NCBI RefSeq assembly: GCF_000003815.2
Contig: NC_049988.1
Span: 2,164,785 to 2,226,784 of the forward strand
Length of the DNA stretch: 62,000 bases
Origin: Branchiostoma floridae
Lineage: Eukaryota > Chordata > Leptocardii > Amphioxiformes > Branchiostomatidae
Direction of reading: 5' to 3'
Shown: piece by piece, positions 1-11,342 of the stretch
Layout of the letters: each line of letters begins with the position of its first letter
How positions within the stretch are numbered: the first letter of the stretch is position 1
Translations under genes and position numbers: made by a program
The notes under the pieces: generated by a model
Told to the model about the DNA's origin: nothing
Seen by the model: the letters and a program-made list of their open reading frames with translations, nothing else
The model's database searches: none

Positions 1-3000
1 TACAGCATATTGCAATCCATCTTCATCCTTGAAAAAATCCCAAAATTCAACAATTTTGAAGTAATGTTTGCTCAAAGGGAAAATGAAGTACTGTGGGCAC
101 TTGTCCTACACACCTTCATGCCTAATTTTAGGTCATGTGGTTTCAATATAAGGGCATAGGAGCCAAAAATATACATTTTTTAGTTAAAAATGGCTAAAAA
201 TCCCAAAATAACTCATTTTATAAGGGCTCTATGAAGAAAGTGTTGATGGGGTCCTGTTGTCATATGTCCAATTTACCTTTGTACCAAATTTCAGGGCATT
301 TGGTTTACATACAAGGGCATAGATGCTAGAAATATACATTTTTAGTCAAAAATGACTGAAAACCCCAAAATAACTAATTTTTGAAGTGATCTATGAAGAA
401 AGTGTCAATGGGGTCCTGTGAGAATATGTTCAATGCAACTCTGTACCAAATTTCAGGTCGTTTGGTTTCTATACAAGGGCATAGGAGCAAAAAATATACA
501 TTTTTAGTCAAAAATGGCCAAAAACCCTGAAATAACTCATTTTTGGAGTAAACAATGAACATAGCGTTGATGGGGTTCTGTGGTCATATGTCAAACGCGC
601 CTATGTACCAAATTTCAGGTCATTTGGTTTTAATACAAGGGCATAGGAGCCAACAATATACATTTTTAGTCAAAAATGGCCAAAAACCCTAAAATAACTA
701 ATTTTTGAAGCGATCTATGAAGAAAGTGTTGATGGTTTTCTGTGCTCATATGTCTAATGCACCTCTGTACCAAATTTCAGGTCATTAGCTTGTAATACCA
801 GGGCACAGGGGCCCAAAATATACATATTTTGTCTAAAAATGACCAAAAACCCTAAATATCATAAATTCTAAGGCCTCTATCAAGAAAGTGAAAAAAACGT
901 CTGGGGGTATTTGCAAATTCTCTGCCCATGCCAAATTTCAGCTCATTTGCCCAAAAATGAAAAAGTTGAATCCAATTGAAGATTTGACAGGAGAAGAAAC
1001 TCAGAAACTAGAAAGGCCGACATTTGCTTAGGAGCAAATACTGCATATTGCAATCCATCTTCATCCTTGAAAAAATCCCAAAATTCAACAACTTGAAGTA
1101 ATGTTTGCTCAAAGGGAAAAGGAAGTACTGTGGGCACTTGTCCTACACACATTCATGCCGAATTTTAGGTCATTTGGTTTCAATATAAGGGCATAGGCGC
1201 CAAAAATATACATTTTTTAGTTAAAAATGGCTAAAAATCCCAAAATAACTCATTTCATAAGTGCTCTATGAAGAAAGTGTTGTTGGGGTCCTGTTGTCAT
1301 ATGTCCAATTTACCTTTGTACCAAATTTCAGGTCATTTGGTTTACATACAAGGGCATAGAAGCCAAAAATATACATTTTTAGTCAAAAATGACTGAAAAC
1401 CCCAAAATAACTAATTTCTGAAGTGATCTATGAAGAAAGTGTTGTTGGGGTCCTGTGAGCATATGTTCAATGCACCTCTGTACCAGATTTCAGGTCATTT
1501 GGTTTCTATACAAGGGCATAGGAGCAATAAATATACATTTTTAGTCAAAAATTGCCAAAAACCCTAAAATAACTCATTTTTGGAGTTAACAATGAATAAA
1601 GCGTTGATGGGGTTCTGTGGTCATATGTCAAACGCACCTATGTACCAAATTTCAGGTCATTTGGTTTTAATACAAGGGCATAGGAGCCCAAAATATACAT
1701 TTTTAGTTAAAAATGGCCAAAAAAACTAAAATAACTAATTTTTGAAGTGATCTATGAAGAAAGTGTTGATGGTTTTCTGTGCTCATATGTCCAATGCACC
1801 TCTGTACCAAATTTCAGGTCATTAGCTTGTAATACTAGGGCACAGGGGCCCAAAATATACATATTTTGTCTAAAAATGACCAAAAACCCTAAATATCATA
1901 AATTCTAAGGCCTCTATCAAGAAAGTGAAAAAAACGTCTGGGGCTATTTGCTATTTCTACCACCCTGCCAAATTTCAGCTCATTTGGTCAAAAAATGAAA
2001 AAATTAATCCCATTTGTAGATTTGACAGGAGGAGAAGAAGAAGAAACACAGGAAAGACAATATATTGCAATCCCATACTATGTATGGATTGCAATATGAC
2101 TAGAAAGGCCGACATTTGCTTAGGAGCAAATACAGCATATTGCAATCCATCTTCATCCTTGAAAAAAATTTGAAGTAATGTTTGCTCAAAGGGAAAATGA
2201 AGTACTGTGGACACTTGTCCTACACACCTTCATGCCTAATTTTAGGTCATGTGGTTTCAATATAAGGGCATAGGAGCCAAAAATATACATTTTTTAGTTA
2301 AAAATGGCTAAAAATCCCAAAATAACTCATTTTATAAGTGTTCTATGAAGAAAGTCTTGATGTGGTCCTGTTGTCATATGTCCAATTTACCTTTGTACCA
2401 AATTTCAGGTCATTTGGTTTGCATACAAGGGCATAGAAGCTAACAATATACATTTTTAGTCAAAAATGACTGAAAATCCCAAAATAACTATTTTTTTAAG
2501 TGATCTATGAAGTAAGTGTCAATGGGGTCCTATGGGCATATGTTCAATGCACCTCTGTACCAAATTTCAGGTCATTTGGTTTCTATACGAGGGCATATGA
2601 GCAAAAAATATATATTTTTAGTCAAAAATGGCCAAAAACCCTAAAATAACTCTTTTTTGGAGTAAACAATGAACATAGCGTTGATGGGGTTCTGTGGTCA
2701 TATGTCAAACGCACCCATGTACCAAATTTCAGGTCATTTGGTTTTAATACAAGGGCATAGGAGCCAACAATATACATTTTTAGTCAAAAATGGCCAAAAA
2801 CCCTAAAATAACAAATTTTTGAAGTGATCTATGAAGAAAGTGTTGATGGTTTTCTGTGCCCATATGTCTAAAGCACCTCTGTACCAAATTTCAGGTCATT
2901 AGCTTGTAATACCAGGGCACAGGGGCCCAAAATATACATATTTTGTCTAAAAATGACCAAAAACCCTAAATATCATAAATTCTAAGGCCTCTATCAAGAA

Positions 3001-3180
3001 AGTGAAAAAAAACACCTGGGGGTATTTGCTATTTCTGCCACCCTGCCAAATTTCAGCTCATTTGGACAAAAAATGAAAAAATTAATCCCATTTGAAGATT
3101 TGACAGGAGGAGAAACAAAGGAAAAACAGTATATTGCATCCATAATATGTATGGATTGCAATATAACACTATATTGCATC
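1..3180. repeat. higher-order tandem repeat, units of about 1.04-1.09 kb
   Basis: Three successive units start with the same phrase (TACAGCATATTGCAATCC or a near match) at 1, 1039 and 2131, giving periods of about 1038 and 1092. Inside each unit a monomer of about 160 bp recurs, recognisable by the phrase CAAATTTCAGGTCATTTGG near 285, 447, 605 and 766 in the first unit. Short open frames here are not credible genes: they recur with the repeat and match no family. The same unit occurs once more, diverged, at 15629-16725. Seen directly; the copy number left of the window is unknown. Confidence 0.93.
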
Positions 3181-3255
3181 CCATACTATGTATGGGGATT
3201 GCAATATAACAATATATTGCAATCCCATACTATGTATGGATTGCAATACAATAAC
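3126..3255. repeat. three tandem copies of a hairpin-forming 37-bp repeat
   Basis: At the right edge of the satellite block a short inverted repeat (arms ATATTGCAATCC and GGATTGCAATAT around a CATACTATGTATG core) is present three times in tandem. Single copies close the second unit (about 2060-2097) and the dispersed copy (about 16680-16718). It therefore looks like the natural terminus of the unit. Confidence 0.8.
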
Positions 3256-3388
3256 GTCGTTGCTCTGGCTAAGTGTGGGTACATATTCATCAATATGTCT
3301 ATGCATAAAATGTGTTATAGTTTTCTAAATATTAATAAAGATTTTATTTTGCAAGATTGTACAACTGTCGGAGCTTTGCACAGTACAG

Positions 3389-3638
3389 GTGTACGTACGA
3401 GCAAGGACAGCCTGTAAGGTCCCCCGTCACGGGTCCGACAGGAGACAAAATAGCGGACCGTCCTCCCAAGTTCCACCTAACCGTCGGAGTAACTCAAGCG
3501 AGAGTGTCGATCATGGAAATCCTTCTGGGATACACGGAGATGGACAACAGACTTCTTCGAACCTGTTTCAAAAAGCTGAGGCGGTAAACCTAGGGAATTT
3601 GTCGGGATACCTGCCTCACGGGATGGAAACCTCTACAG
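3389..3638 (+). CDS. exon (partial) of a putative single-pass membrane protein, cytoplasmic part
   Basis: This open stretch ends at a good donor (CTCTACAG|GTAAGC). It encodes a hydrophilic segment rich in Ser, Asn, Gln and Pro that ends NLSGYLPHGMETST. The exon leaves one base (phase 1), which joins in frame to the exon at 3883. The true 5' end is not determined: the frame is open upstream past 3356 and a possible acceptor (TTTGCAAG) lies near 3355. In amphioxus-type genomes such N-terminal tails precede a membrane anchor and NHL repeats, and NHL repeats do occur on the same strand at 18.8 kb. A link between them is inference and is weakened by phase, because the 3883 exon ends in phase 0 whereas the NHL exon needs phase 1. 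Confidence 0.5.
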
Positions 3639-3882
3639 GTAAGCTAAGCTTCTCAGGCTTGTTTTCTCCTACACACACAATAGAACATGTGAGACGTTAG
3701 TCTACGTATAAAAAGAGGTTATTTCTTTTACTCCACATTTATATTTGTCATTATTTGTGGTTAGAAATCTACACATTTCAGATTAAAATGTCTACTTCCA
3801 TTTATGTGTTTTTGTTGAAAATAAAATCCTTCATTACATTATAAAACCAAAAACAACAACAACAAAAACGTTTCTCTATCAG

Positions 3883-4037
3883 ATACGACGAAACCAGAGG
3901 AAGAACCAGACGGAGCCGTATGTAGCCGTGTCTGCTGCAAGCTGGCTGTCCTGGCAGTAGTGGTAACTGCTGTCACAATCATGACGGTTGTCGTTCTACT
4001 GATGTTCGTCAACGTCGATACCAACAGAAATGAAGAG
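3883..4037 (+). CDS. transmembrane-anchor exon of the same putative membrane protein
   Basis: The acceptor is TTTCTCTATCAG and the donor GAAGAG|GTAATG. Joined to the previous exon it reads DTTKPEEEPDGAVCSRVCCK, then a hydrophobic run (about 25 residues, LAVLAVVV...VVVLLMFV), then NVDTNRNEE. This is a single membrane span preceded by a Cys-rich juxtamembrane stretch (CSRVCC), possibly palmitoylated. The length is 2 + 51 codons, leaving phase 0. Splice sites, frame continuity and a clean membrane span support a real exon. The protein family is not certain from this segment, and no compatible next exon was identified before 18.8 kb. Confidence 0.6.
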
Positions 4038-4556
4038 GTAATGTCTTTTTTTTCTATTTGTCATTTTGGTATCATTTGATACTGCACTTGATGCATCAGT
4101 GTGGCACTGCGGGGTTCGATCGTATATGACTCAACGAATTTCAGAGATAAAGAACCCATTTTCTTACATTGTATATTTTGTTGCCTGATAAGCCATTCGG
4201 TTACCTATAAGGCCCTATCTTATCATAAACATAAATTATTTTTTAAAAATCGGCAAAACTACAAAAACAGTGTCGCAGTGAACGAACTCCGCATATTTAT
4301 TATATCGCCGTTGCAACTACGTTATGTATTCGAGCAATATACGCGCTTTATATGCGTCCAGACTACGTGTCGGTAAATCAGCGTATAACAGCGTATGAAG
4401 CGCCTACCTCTAACGATAGGGTACTTCTACCCGAAGAGGCCTCCCTTTAACCTCTTTGTTGTATGCTCAGTGTTTTTATAACGTATGGGCTGCGTAACAA
4501 TGTACGAACAGTTATTTTTGCTTTAAAAAAAAGATACCCTCTATATCTGACCGTAT

Positions 4557-4584
4557 TGTGTGTGTATGTGTGTGCGTGTGTACG

Positions 4585-4634
<50 letters not shown>

Positions 4635-4665
4635 CGTGTGTGTTTGTGTGTGTGTGTGTATGCGT
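4557..4665. repeat. (TG)n microsatellite with TGTATG/TGCG interruptions
   Basis: About 110 bases are almost pure TG dinucleotide. Open frames on both strands across it (Val/Cys or His/Thr runs) are artefacts of the repeat. Confidence 0.95.
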
Positions 4666-4745
4666 ATGCATGTCATTGCGTACAGAAACCAAATCTGATA
4701 AACATGTGTCGATGAATGAAATGCTACTGTTTATCATTTAATTAT

Positions 4746-4981
4746 GCCCCCTTTCCTATAGACGGCGATCGAGCTGCGCTCATACTGCGACCTAAATAGA
4801 ATGTGGGATAAGCGAACACTAGGTATATTATACAAAACGTAAAATTGTGACTGAGAAGGCAACAAAACAAACGAAATGTAGAAAGATTCGTTTCTTTTCT
4901 ATACAATTCGTTGAGCGATCTGTCGACTTTTAGGTCGCAGAGAGAGCGCGGCGAGAGGCCGTCCTAGTGGAAAAGAGGTCT
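4746..4981 (+). mobile_element. MITE family A, copy 1 (about 236 bp)
   Basis: The ends are imperfect inverted repeats of about 50 bp: left CCCCTTTCCTATAGACGGC, right (reverse complement) beginning CTCTTTTCCACTAGGACGG. Both arms continue into GCGCTC...GCGACCTAAA. The internal phrase TTCTTTTCTATACAATTCG is shared with the copies at 8467 and 8875. No coding capacity. The superfamily was not determined. Confidence 0.82.
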
Positions 4982-5133
4982 TATATCATTGACTTGTTGA
5001 TTGTCCAGTTACCAGGGCTAGCCCTTAATAATAGTTTCCGGCTAGTTGGGCAACACTGTCTGTATGCCTGCACGTATTGTGCGAAGACTGCTTATGAACA
5101 AAATGTACGCACCTCATACGGACTTAAAATATA

Positions 5134-7115
5134 AAGGTGGGTTTACACCTGCGTATAGTTTCAAGTGCGCGTGAGTTCCGCATGAAATTTTGTCAATACG
5201 CGGCCGAACGCCCAACATTTGGAATTTTTTGGGAATAAATTAAATTGTACGTCGAGCCCATCTGGCGTTTGAATTACGACTTCAGCGTTTTCATTTCGCA
5301 TGAGATGCGTATGATTGCAACTGAAATGCGCAACAAAATTTTCCGTACTGCGAATAGATTCGTATGGGGTACGTATGCTGGGCGTTTTCCGGACGCACAC
5401 AACGTCTACCGACCGCATGCCTGACGCACCTGGTGCTAACTGCATTCCAAACGCATTTCAGGTGTGTCAGAGGAACAGTTTCTGTTACATATACTTTTGT
5501 TTGCGAGCATTGCCAATAGAGTATTTTTGTTAGAGGAACCCTTTGTACTACGTATGCTTTTGTTTACAGGCAGTGCAAGTAGAACATTGACAAGTAAACA
5601 GTGAAGAGGTTTTTTTTATTCATTTGCGAAGCAGTGAAGCAGTGACACTGTGCTTTTACAGTAATGTGGGCCATCATTTACCTTAAGAAGTTATGTGCAC
5701 TCAGTCTGTTAAGATTGTGTTTGTTTTCACTTTGTCCTTAATGATTTCCCCTATCATCTTAGTATTTCAACTACTATAAAAATCACACCCATACACACCA
5801 CAAAACGTATTCAAGATCTTTATCAAACACGTAAATTAAACAATTATGAAACCTTACGCCCTCTTTCAAAGTTGTAATATGGCTCTATATTTCACCTTTA
5901 TATCATGTGGTTCTACACACAAAAAAAGTGCCATTATCAGCAAATTAAGTCAAATATCTGTTACACAAAATGGCACGTGTGTCACACAAATTGACCCAGT
6001 GCTTGAGCAGGTTCCTCTACATCTTCCCGTCCCCGGAGGCTCTGTTGGGACCAGTGTCCTGCATTCATGGTGTCCTGCAAGTTGTGACTATCTCTCCATG
6101 CCCGGGGTACAAATTCGTCGGTCCTGGCCTGGATCTGACATCATAAACCGGAAGATTCCAAAAAATCCCTATCGACCAGAGGATTTGTCCATTCTGTCCA
6201 GAGCTAATAGAAGACGAATATCACTTTATGGTTGTATGTCCCAAATATTCCGATATACGCAATTCTCTATACAGAAGGCTGTCATTTTGTACACAAGGAT
6301 TTATCCAAATGGACCTGAAGTGCAAATTCAAATACATAATGACATGTGACAATCCCTGCATGGCAGATATAGGAAAATATATCAAAGAAGGTTTAGACAT
6401 TAGAAATTCCCCAAATGATTGTAAAAGCCTCCAATGATTGTAAGAAACTTATCCCATACTACAACTCCTGTATTAGTTAGATAAGCCTTAAGTTAAGTTA
6501 TAGCACTGTAGTTATGTAGATGCCATACTTTGTACCTCGTACAATTGTTGTGCAATAAAGTTATATACATCTTGAGATGATTTTTTTTGTCTGGAGTCAG
6601 ATGCACCTTCGTATTTATTCCAAATCTGGAGTGTGCGTCGATCACGCTATCAGTACGCGTAGTATGCGCAAAGCGATCGCAGAACGCACGGTACTAAATC
6701 GTGATCTATGTGTGCATTCGTTATACGGTCGCTCATGGTGCGTTGTGTCTGCGCTGTAAGAACGCTATGTACTCGCAATACCGCGATTTCCGCGTATTAC
6801 TGCGTATAAAGCGCAAACATGTAGCGTCTTCATAGCGCAATCGACCGACGTGGGACCACTGTATTGCGCATCCATAACGTTTTGGGCACCAAACTGCGTA
6901 CGAATGATAGTTTTGTGCATGTCCAAAACTATCAGGCGGACTGGGCGTATATTTTCGTTTGCCTGCGTACGTGAAACTTTCTAAAGACGATTCAGATGCG
7001 ATAGAGGTGCGACTTGTGCGTGCGGCCGCGTATTGAAGAAATCAGTCAACATGTCGAAAAATGTCAAAACGGAACTCATGCGGCATGAAAATATACGCAG
7101 GTGTAAACCCACCTT
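5134..7115. mobile_element. about 2-kb non-autonomous TIR element with probable TA target duplication
   Basis: The left end AAGGTGGGTTTACACCTGCG is mirrored at the right end (CGCAGGTGTAAACCCACCTT), a near-perfect inverted repeat of about 25 bp. Similarity of the two ends continues for about 100 bp (GAGTTCCG, CAATACGCGGCCG on both arms). TA flanks both ends (5132-5133, 7116-7117), as expected for Tc1/mariner-type insertion. The body is rich in CG-containing GTACG/GCGTA phrases and contains a LINE fragment (6158-6580). No transposase frame is visible. Sub-terminal phrases recur around 7790-7990. Confidence 0.75.
6158..6580 (+). pseudogene. 3' end of a LINE retrotransposon (C-terminal zinc-finger region)
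   Basis: One frame reads RICPFCPELIEDEYHFMVVC followed by PKYSDIRNSLYRR. This CxxC...H....C pattern is typical of the C-terminal region of several LINE reverse-transcriptase polyproteins. The frame continues to about 6437 (ending NSPNDCKSLQ). It is followed by an AT-rich tail with AATAAA near 6555. The reverse transcriptase and endonuclease parts are absent, so this is a 5'-truncated copy. It sits inside the 5134-7115 TIR element. Confidence 0.75.
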
Positions 7116-7132
7116 TACGTTACACTCACGAA

Positions 7133-7565
7133 TAGGGCTGGGTATCGGTACAGCGTACCGGTACAAAACCGGTTTTTCTTATTGGACCGGTCCAGAAAAA
7201 CTGGACCTGAAAAAATTAGGTGGACCGGATGTTGGACCGATTAGAAAATTAACATATTATTTTATCAGGCATTCACACGTTTTGGCGCTTGCAGTTGGAA
7301 GAAAATGACAAGAGTGAAGTAGAGTAAAGTTTATAGTAATTTCTACCAAGGTTTACAGTCAATCGTACAGGTGCAGTTAGCGTTGTAGTATTTTAAAACG
7401 CCAGTGTAAGTCTAATACTCCACCAAACAGATTTCTTTGTAGTGAAATGGACCATTGGTATGAGTCATACTGAATCAGGTCCAGGTTCAGGTCCGGACCT
7501 GGACCTGATCCTTTGGACCTGAACCGGACCTGGACCTGAATTTTCTGTACCGGTACCCAGCCCTA
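7133..7565. mobile_element. hAT-type MITE with 8-bp target duplication
   Basis: The termini TAGGGCTGGGTA...TACCCAGCCCTA form a 21-bp inverted repeat with one mismatch. The flanks are the perfect 8-bp duplication CTCACGAA (7125-7132 and 7566-7573). An 8-bp duplication and a TAGGG-type end are hAT hallmarks. The interior contains repeated GGTCCAGGT/GGACCTGAACC phrases able to fold back. No coding capacity. A second element with the same kind of interior sits in the NHL frame at 18906. Confidence 0.92.
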
Positions 7566-7784
7566 CTCACGAACGGTTCTACACAATTGAAGGTTATAAA
7601 CCACTCACACAGGGACGTCCCTCGATAAGAAAATTGAGGACCTGTGTTTGAGGTTAGCCAGGTCTCGAGTGAGTTGTTTAACCACTTATTGAAAAGAGCG
7701 GAGATCCTTCCCTGTGTGTGTGTTTCACAACCTTATATTGTACATTTATAGAATCGAGTGTGCATTTTAAGTCTGTGTGGGGTC

Positions 7785-7990
7785 AGTACATTTTATTCAT
7801 AAGCCGTCTTTCGCACAAAACGTACCTCATGGTTTTGTGTCAGTTTTAGGTACGCGGGCATGCGCACAGCTACGGCCCATTACATGTACCTCAAAATGCC
7901 ACAATGATTGAGATGCGAATGAGGTGCGTATTGTACGTACGACTGCGTATGAAAAATGTCAAAACGGACCTCATACAGTATAACACTCAG
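7785..7990. repeat. fragment related to the 5134-7115 TIR element
   Basis: The phrase AAAATGTCAAAACGGACCTC near 7950 matches the right sub-terminal region of the 2-kb element (AAAATGTCAAAACGGAACTC near 7060). GTACG/GCGTA-rich sequence surrounds it. The fragment looks like a degraded relative; its boundaries are approximate. Confidence 0.45.
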
Positions 7991-8466
7991 TTATAGTCAT
8001 GTTTACAGCTGAATGGCCACAACTTGGGCTACAGCTGTCGTTAGGCTCACGTCACATTTCCATAAAGGGGCCGGCTGGGCTGTTTTCATAACAAAAAATA
8101 CGACATAAAAGACAAACACACAAAAGGGATTTTTAAAAAAAATCAAGTGTGTCTTGAGCATATTTATTAGAATAACCTTAATTTTTCGTTTCCGCAAAAA
8201 CCCCAAGTGAGCCCCGGGTAGGAACTGTTACGTAAGCTTACTGAGATCATTGGAGCGTGTTAACAGCCCCTTTGATTGTAAGCTTCCTGCTGTCCATACT
8301 CTGCATAGAGAGTAATCAGCCAATCCAAAAACAGATAACAAACCTTGTATTACATAACTTGGTTAGAAAAATTAAGGGAAAGCTGGGTTAATGAATATAT
8401 ATTTTTGATCTTAGTATTGGGTAAATTTTACGTGAAAGAAGCAAACATGTCAATACGAGTTGTTTT

Positions 8467-8712
8467 ACCCCCTTTCCACTAGGACGGCGCTCTCTCCGCG
8501 CTCCGACCTCAAATTTGACGTATCGTTCAACGAATTGTATGGGAAAGAAACGATTTTTCTACACTTTGTGTGTTTTGTCGTCCTCTCAGTCCCACGTTGA
8601 CGTTTTGTATGATATTTCATGTGTGTATGTGAATGATAGACATATCCTATTTAGGGCACAGTGACTGAGTGAGAGCGCAGCGCGATCGCCGTGTAGTAGT
8701 GGAAAGGGGGCC
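8467..8712 (-). mobile_element. MITE family A, copy 2 (inverted orientation)
   Basis: Left end CCCCCTTTCCACTAGGACGG; right end (reverse complement) CCCCCTTTCCACTACTACAC. The internal phrase CAACGAATTGTATGGGAAAG is the reverse complement of the phrase in copies 1 and 3, so this copy is inserted in the opposite direction. Confidence 0.85.
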
Positions 8713-8874
8713 TTGCGGATTTAAAGAGACAGGCACTCATGTGAGTGGACCTTTGCGCATTGTTCTGTACTGGTGAGATACAACAGCTAGCACCTGAACT
8801 TAAGTCCTATACTCTAGATCCAGTGACACTCTCATTAATCCCTGGACTACATATGCTTTTTTACTAATATCAAG

Positions 8875-9121
8875 GCCCCTTTCCACCAGACGGCGATCCC
8901 GATGCACTCTCACTGCGACCTGAATAGGATAGGTGTTTCCTTTGATTTCATACTGGATATATCATGCAGCATGTAAAAGTGTGACTGAGAGGACAGTAAA
9001 ACGAACAAAGTTTTTTTAAAAAAATTCGCTTCTTTTCTATACAATTCGTTGAGTGATGTGTCAAATTTAGGTCACTAGGCAGAGAGAATGCGGTGAGAGC
9101 GCCATCCTAGTACAAAAGGGT
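8875..9121 (+). mobile_element. MITE family A, copy 3
   Basis: It begins GCCCCTTTCCACCAGACGGC and ends GCGCCATCCTAGTACAAAAG. The internal phrase TTCTTTTCTATACAATTCG and the GTGACTGAGAGGACAGTAAA segment match copy 1 closely. It lies only about 160 bp from copy 2. Confidence 0.83.
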
Positions 9122-11342
9122 GTATTACTGATCCTCCTACCGCCTTGGGATATAACAAATGTAACAGATACAGGACACATCTATTGTTTCTTGCCGCCCT
9201 CACCCTTATTGGAAAGTACCTGTTCAACTACTTTTGCAATACCACACCTCACCACCTCACCTCACCGGTCCCATAGCCTCACCGGCCGTAGGGGCAGCAC
9301 TTCCATCAACATACCACACCACCTCCCCAAAACTCTCTCTGATTGGTCGACCCACTAATTGACATTCTCTCGTTGCGTGAAATGACAGTATTAATTGTGA
9401 TGGATAGCCAGAGTCGGTCTTTTCGCGTCGATATTTTCATTGTACGGTTGTGTCACAATTTCTTCTGGAGTTTTTCACTTCTTTGAGACAACTGTCCGGG
9501 CAGTTCACCTTTAAAAGGTATGTGAACATTTTTCATACATTGCTTTTTGACTTTAAAATTACACGAGGTGTTGAATAATGATAGAATCGGTTGAATCCAG
9601 ACAATCTTCCAGAATTTTGCGCCATTTTGGTGTCATAGTTCCCGCCGTCAGCCATACCGGGTGCCATGACAAGCCTGATGCGTGCGCGAACCCAGGACAG
9701 TTTCTTCTTTTGTGTGCCTATCGCGATACTGTAGAAGAATGCGCCATTATGTCGTTTTCATTAAGATGCAACGTAGTACAGGTAATAATAGTTGGAAACC
9801 CTGTCCTGTATTTCCAGGTGAAATGGCAACGCTGTGTTGGCTAAATGGCTGACCTACTTATAACGAATATTTTGCAGATAACTTTCTCTTGTCCACCACT
9901 TAAGAAAAATAATGAAGTATTAGAGTTTATTGTTACATTCTTCTTATGGTGTTTTACTTCGTCGACTTCCAAAATAACACTAACAAGTTTAAAGCAGGAC
10001 AAAAACATTATCCTGCTCATAATGCATTCCTCGCCGTGTCCTTCGGCAATGGATACCTAATGAATGTGTTTCTGTATAATGACATAAAAGAGAAGCTCGT
10101 TGTTGGGCTGACTTAGTCTCGCATACCAAAACCTTACAGTATAAGGTTAAGTTCTTTATCTTTTCTTCTTCAAATGTTTTACTTCGTCACTGAAAACGCT
10201 ATGTAGTTCTTACACATGCAGTGGTACGTACATATAGCATACTCTTATACGTATCTAAATCGTTCTGTATCAAGTACAGGTACGCAGGTAAACGCAAAAC
10301 GCAGTAGGCCTACCTAAAACTGACACATAATGATGAAGAATGGCAGGTAAGCTATTTGTGGGTACCGCTGTATGTGAAAGAACTATGTACAAGACGAATC
10401 TCATATGGACTTACACGCCAGTCAGACTACTCGTTTAGTTGAATTCTTTCAAGGCCATAACGTCCTTCGTTCTTTCAACTAAGTCAACTAGCCCTGTGCA
10501 TCGATGAATTACTGAGTCAAATCAGAGTTGTTTTGAATATTATACATCGATAATCCGACTGAGGGTTCTTTTTAAACGCGAACCATAAAAATAGCTTGTG
10601 TATTACAGAAGTTACATCGTATCAATTTGTTGGTAAGGTATTGAAAATCGTTTTCTTTAAAATGATGTATATTCGTGTTTTCACAAAAAAGACAAGAATG
10701 AACAAAATCACGAATGTAAAGCTTCTTGAAGACATTTACACGTTTATTCTTACTGGCTATTTGATATCCATTTGAGAAAAGAAATGAGATTTGAATCATA
10801 ATGATACGTTAGGAATTGAAGCCTTTTCTTTGTTTGTCGCAACAGTTGAATTCATGATATTAGAGACCAGAGGCAAATAAACACACAGTTTAGGCAAAGA
10901 TATTCACCCTGTAACGTTATTTATTCATTTTGCTTTCATCCTGTCTCAGCGGCGAACGCTTACAAAAAGGCTGGTACTTCTATACCCTTTTAGTTGCAGT
11001 TCCATACTGGACTACTGTATCGGATTGTTGTTAGGGTAGCATATAAAGTGAACCACTGTAGCTAGTTTCTAACCTGTATCTTTGAATACATGTATAGCGA
11101 AGGTAAAGCGCACTGGGCGCTGTTTTCAGATATAGCATGACCTACATAAGGGACAAACTTAAAGAATACGTTTAAGACATTCGTGTCATAATTACCACTT
11201 AAGAAGAAGAATGCTATCTAAGATGCCGGTCTTCCTTTCTTCCTACAAAATATAATAACTTTGTGAACTTTGATCCTAAATGATAAAAAGAAAATCCGAC
11301 TAAATGCAAGATTGTATAGTCGATTCCATTGCGTTTGGATGG
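9122..11342. other. gene-poor stretch
   Basis: No family could be recognised. Positions 9240-9310 are CCTCACC-rich. 9390-9518 (followed by AAAAG|GTATGT) could be an untranslated first exon of the EgtD-like gene downstream, but nothing in the sequence proves it. 10180-10420 contains GTACG/GCGTA-rich phrases like those of the 2-kb TIR element. Open frames at 9578-9844 and 10572-10799 lack recognisable motifs. Confidence 0.5.

Noticed and set aside
374-3180. Several short ORFs in the satellite block
   Set aside because: They recur with each repeat unit and encode no known motif.
4447-4741. Open frames on both strands across the (TG)n tract
   Set aside because: Produced by the dinucleotide repeat; His/Thr and Val/Cys runs with no conserved context.
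9578-10060. ORFs of 88 and 71 codons as small genes
   Set aside because: No family motif, no convincing splice or start context, and surrounding repeat-derived sequence.
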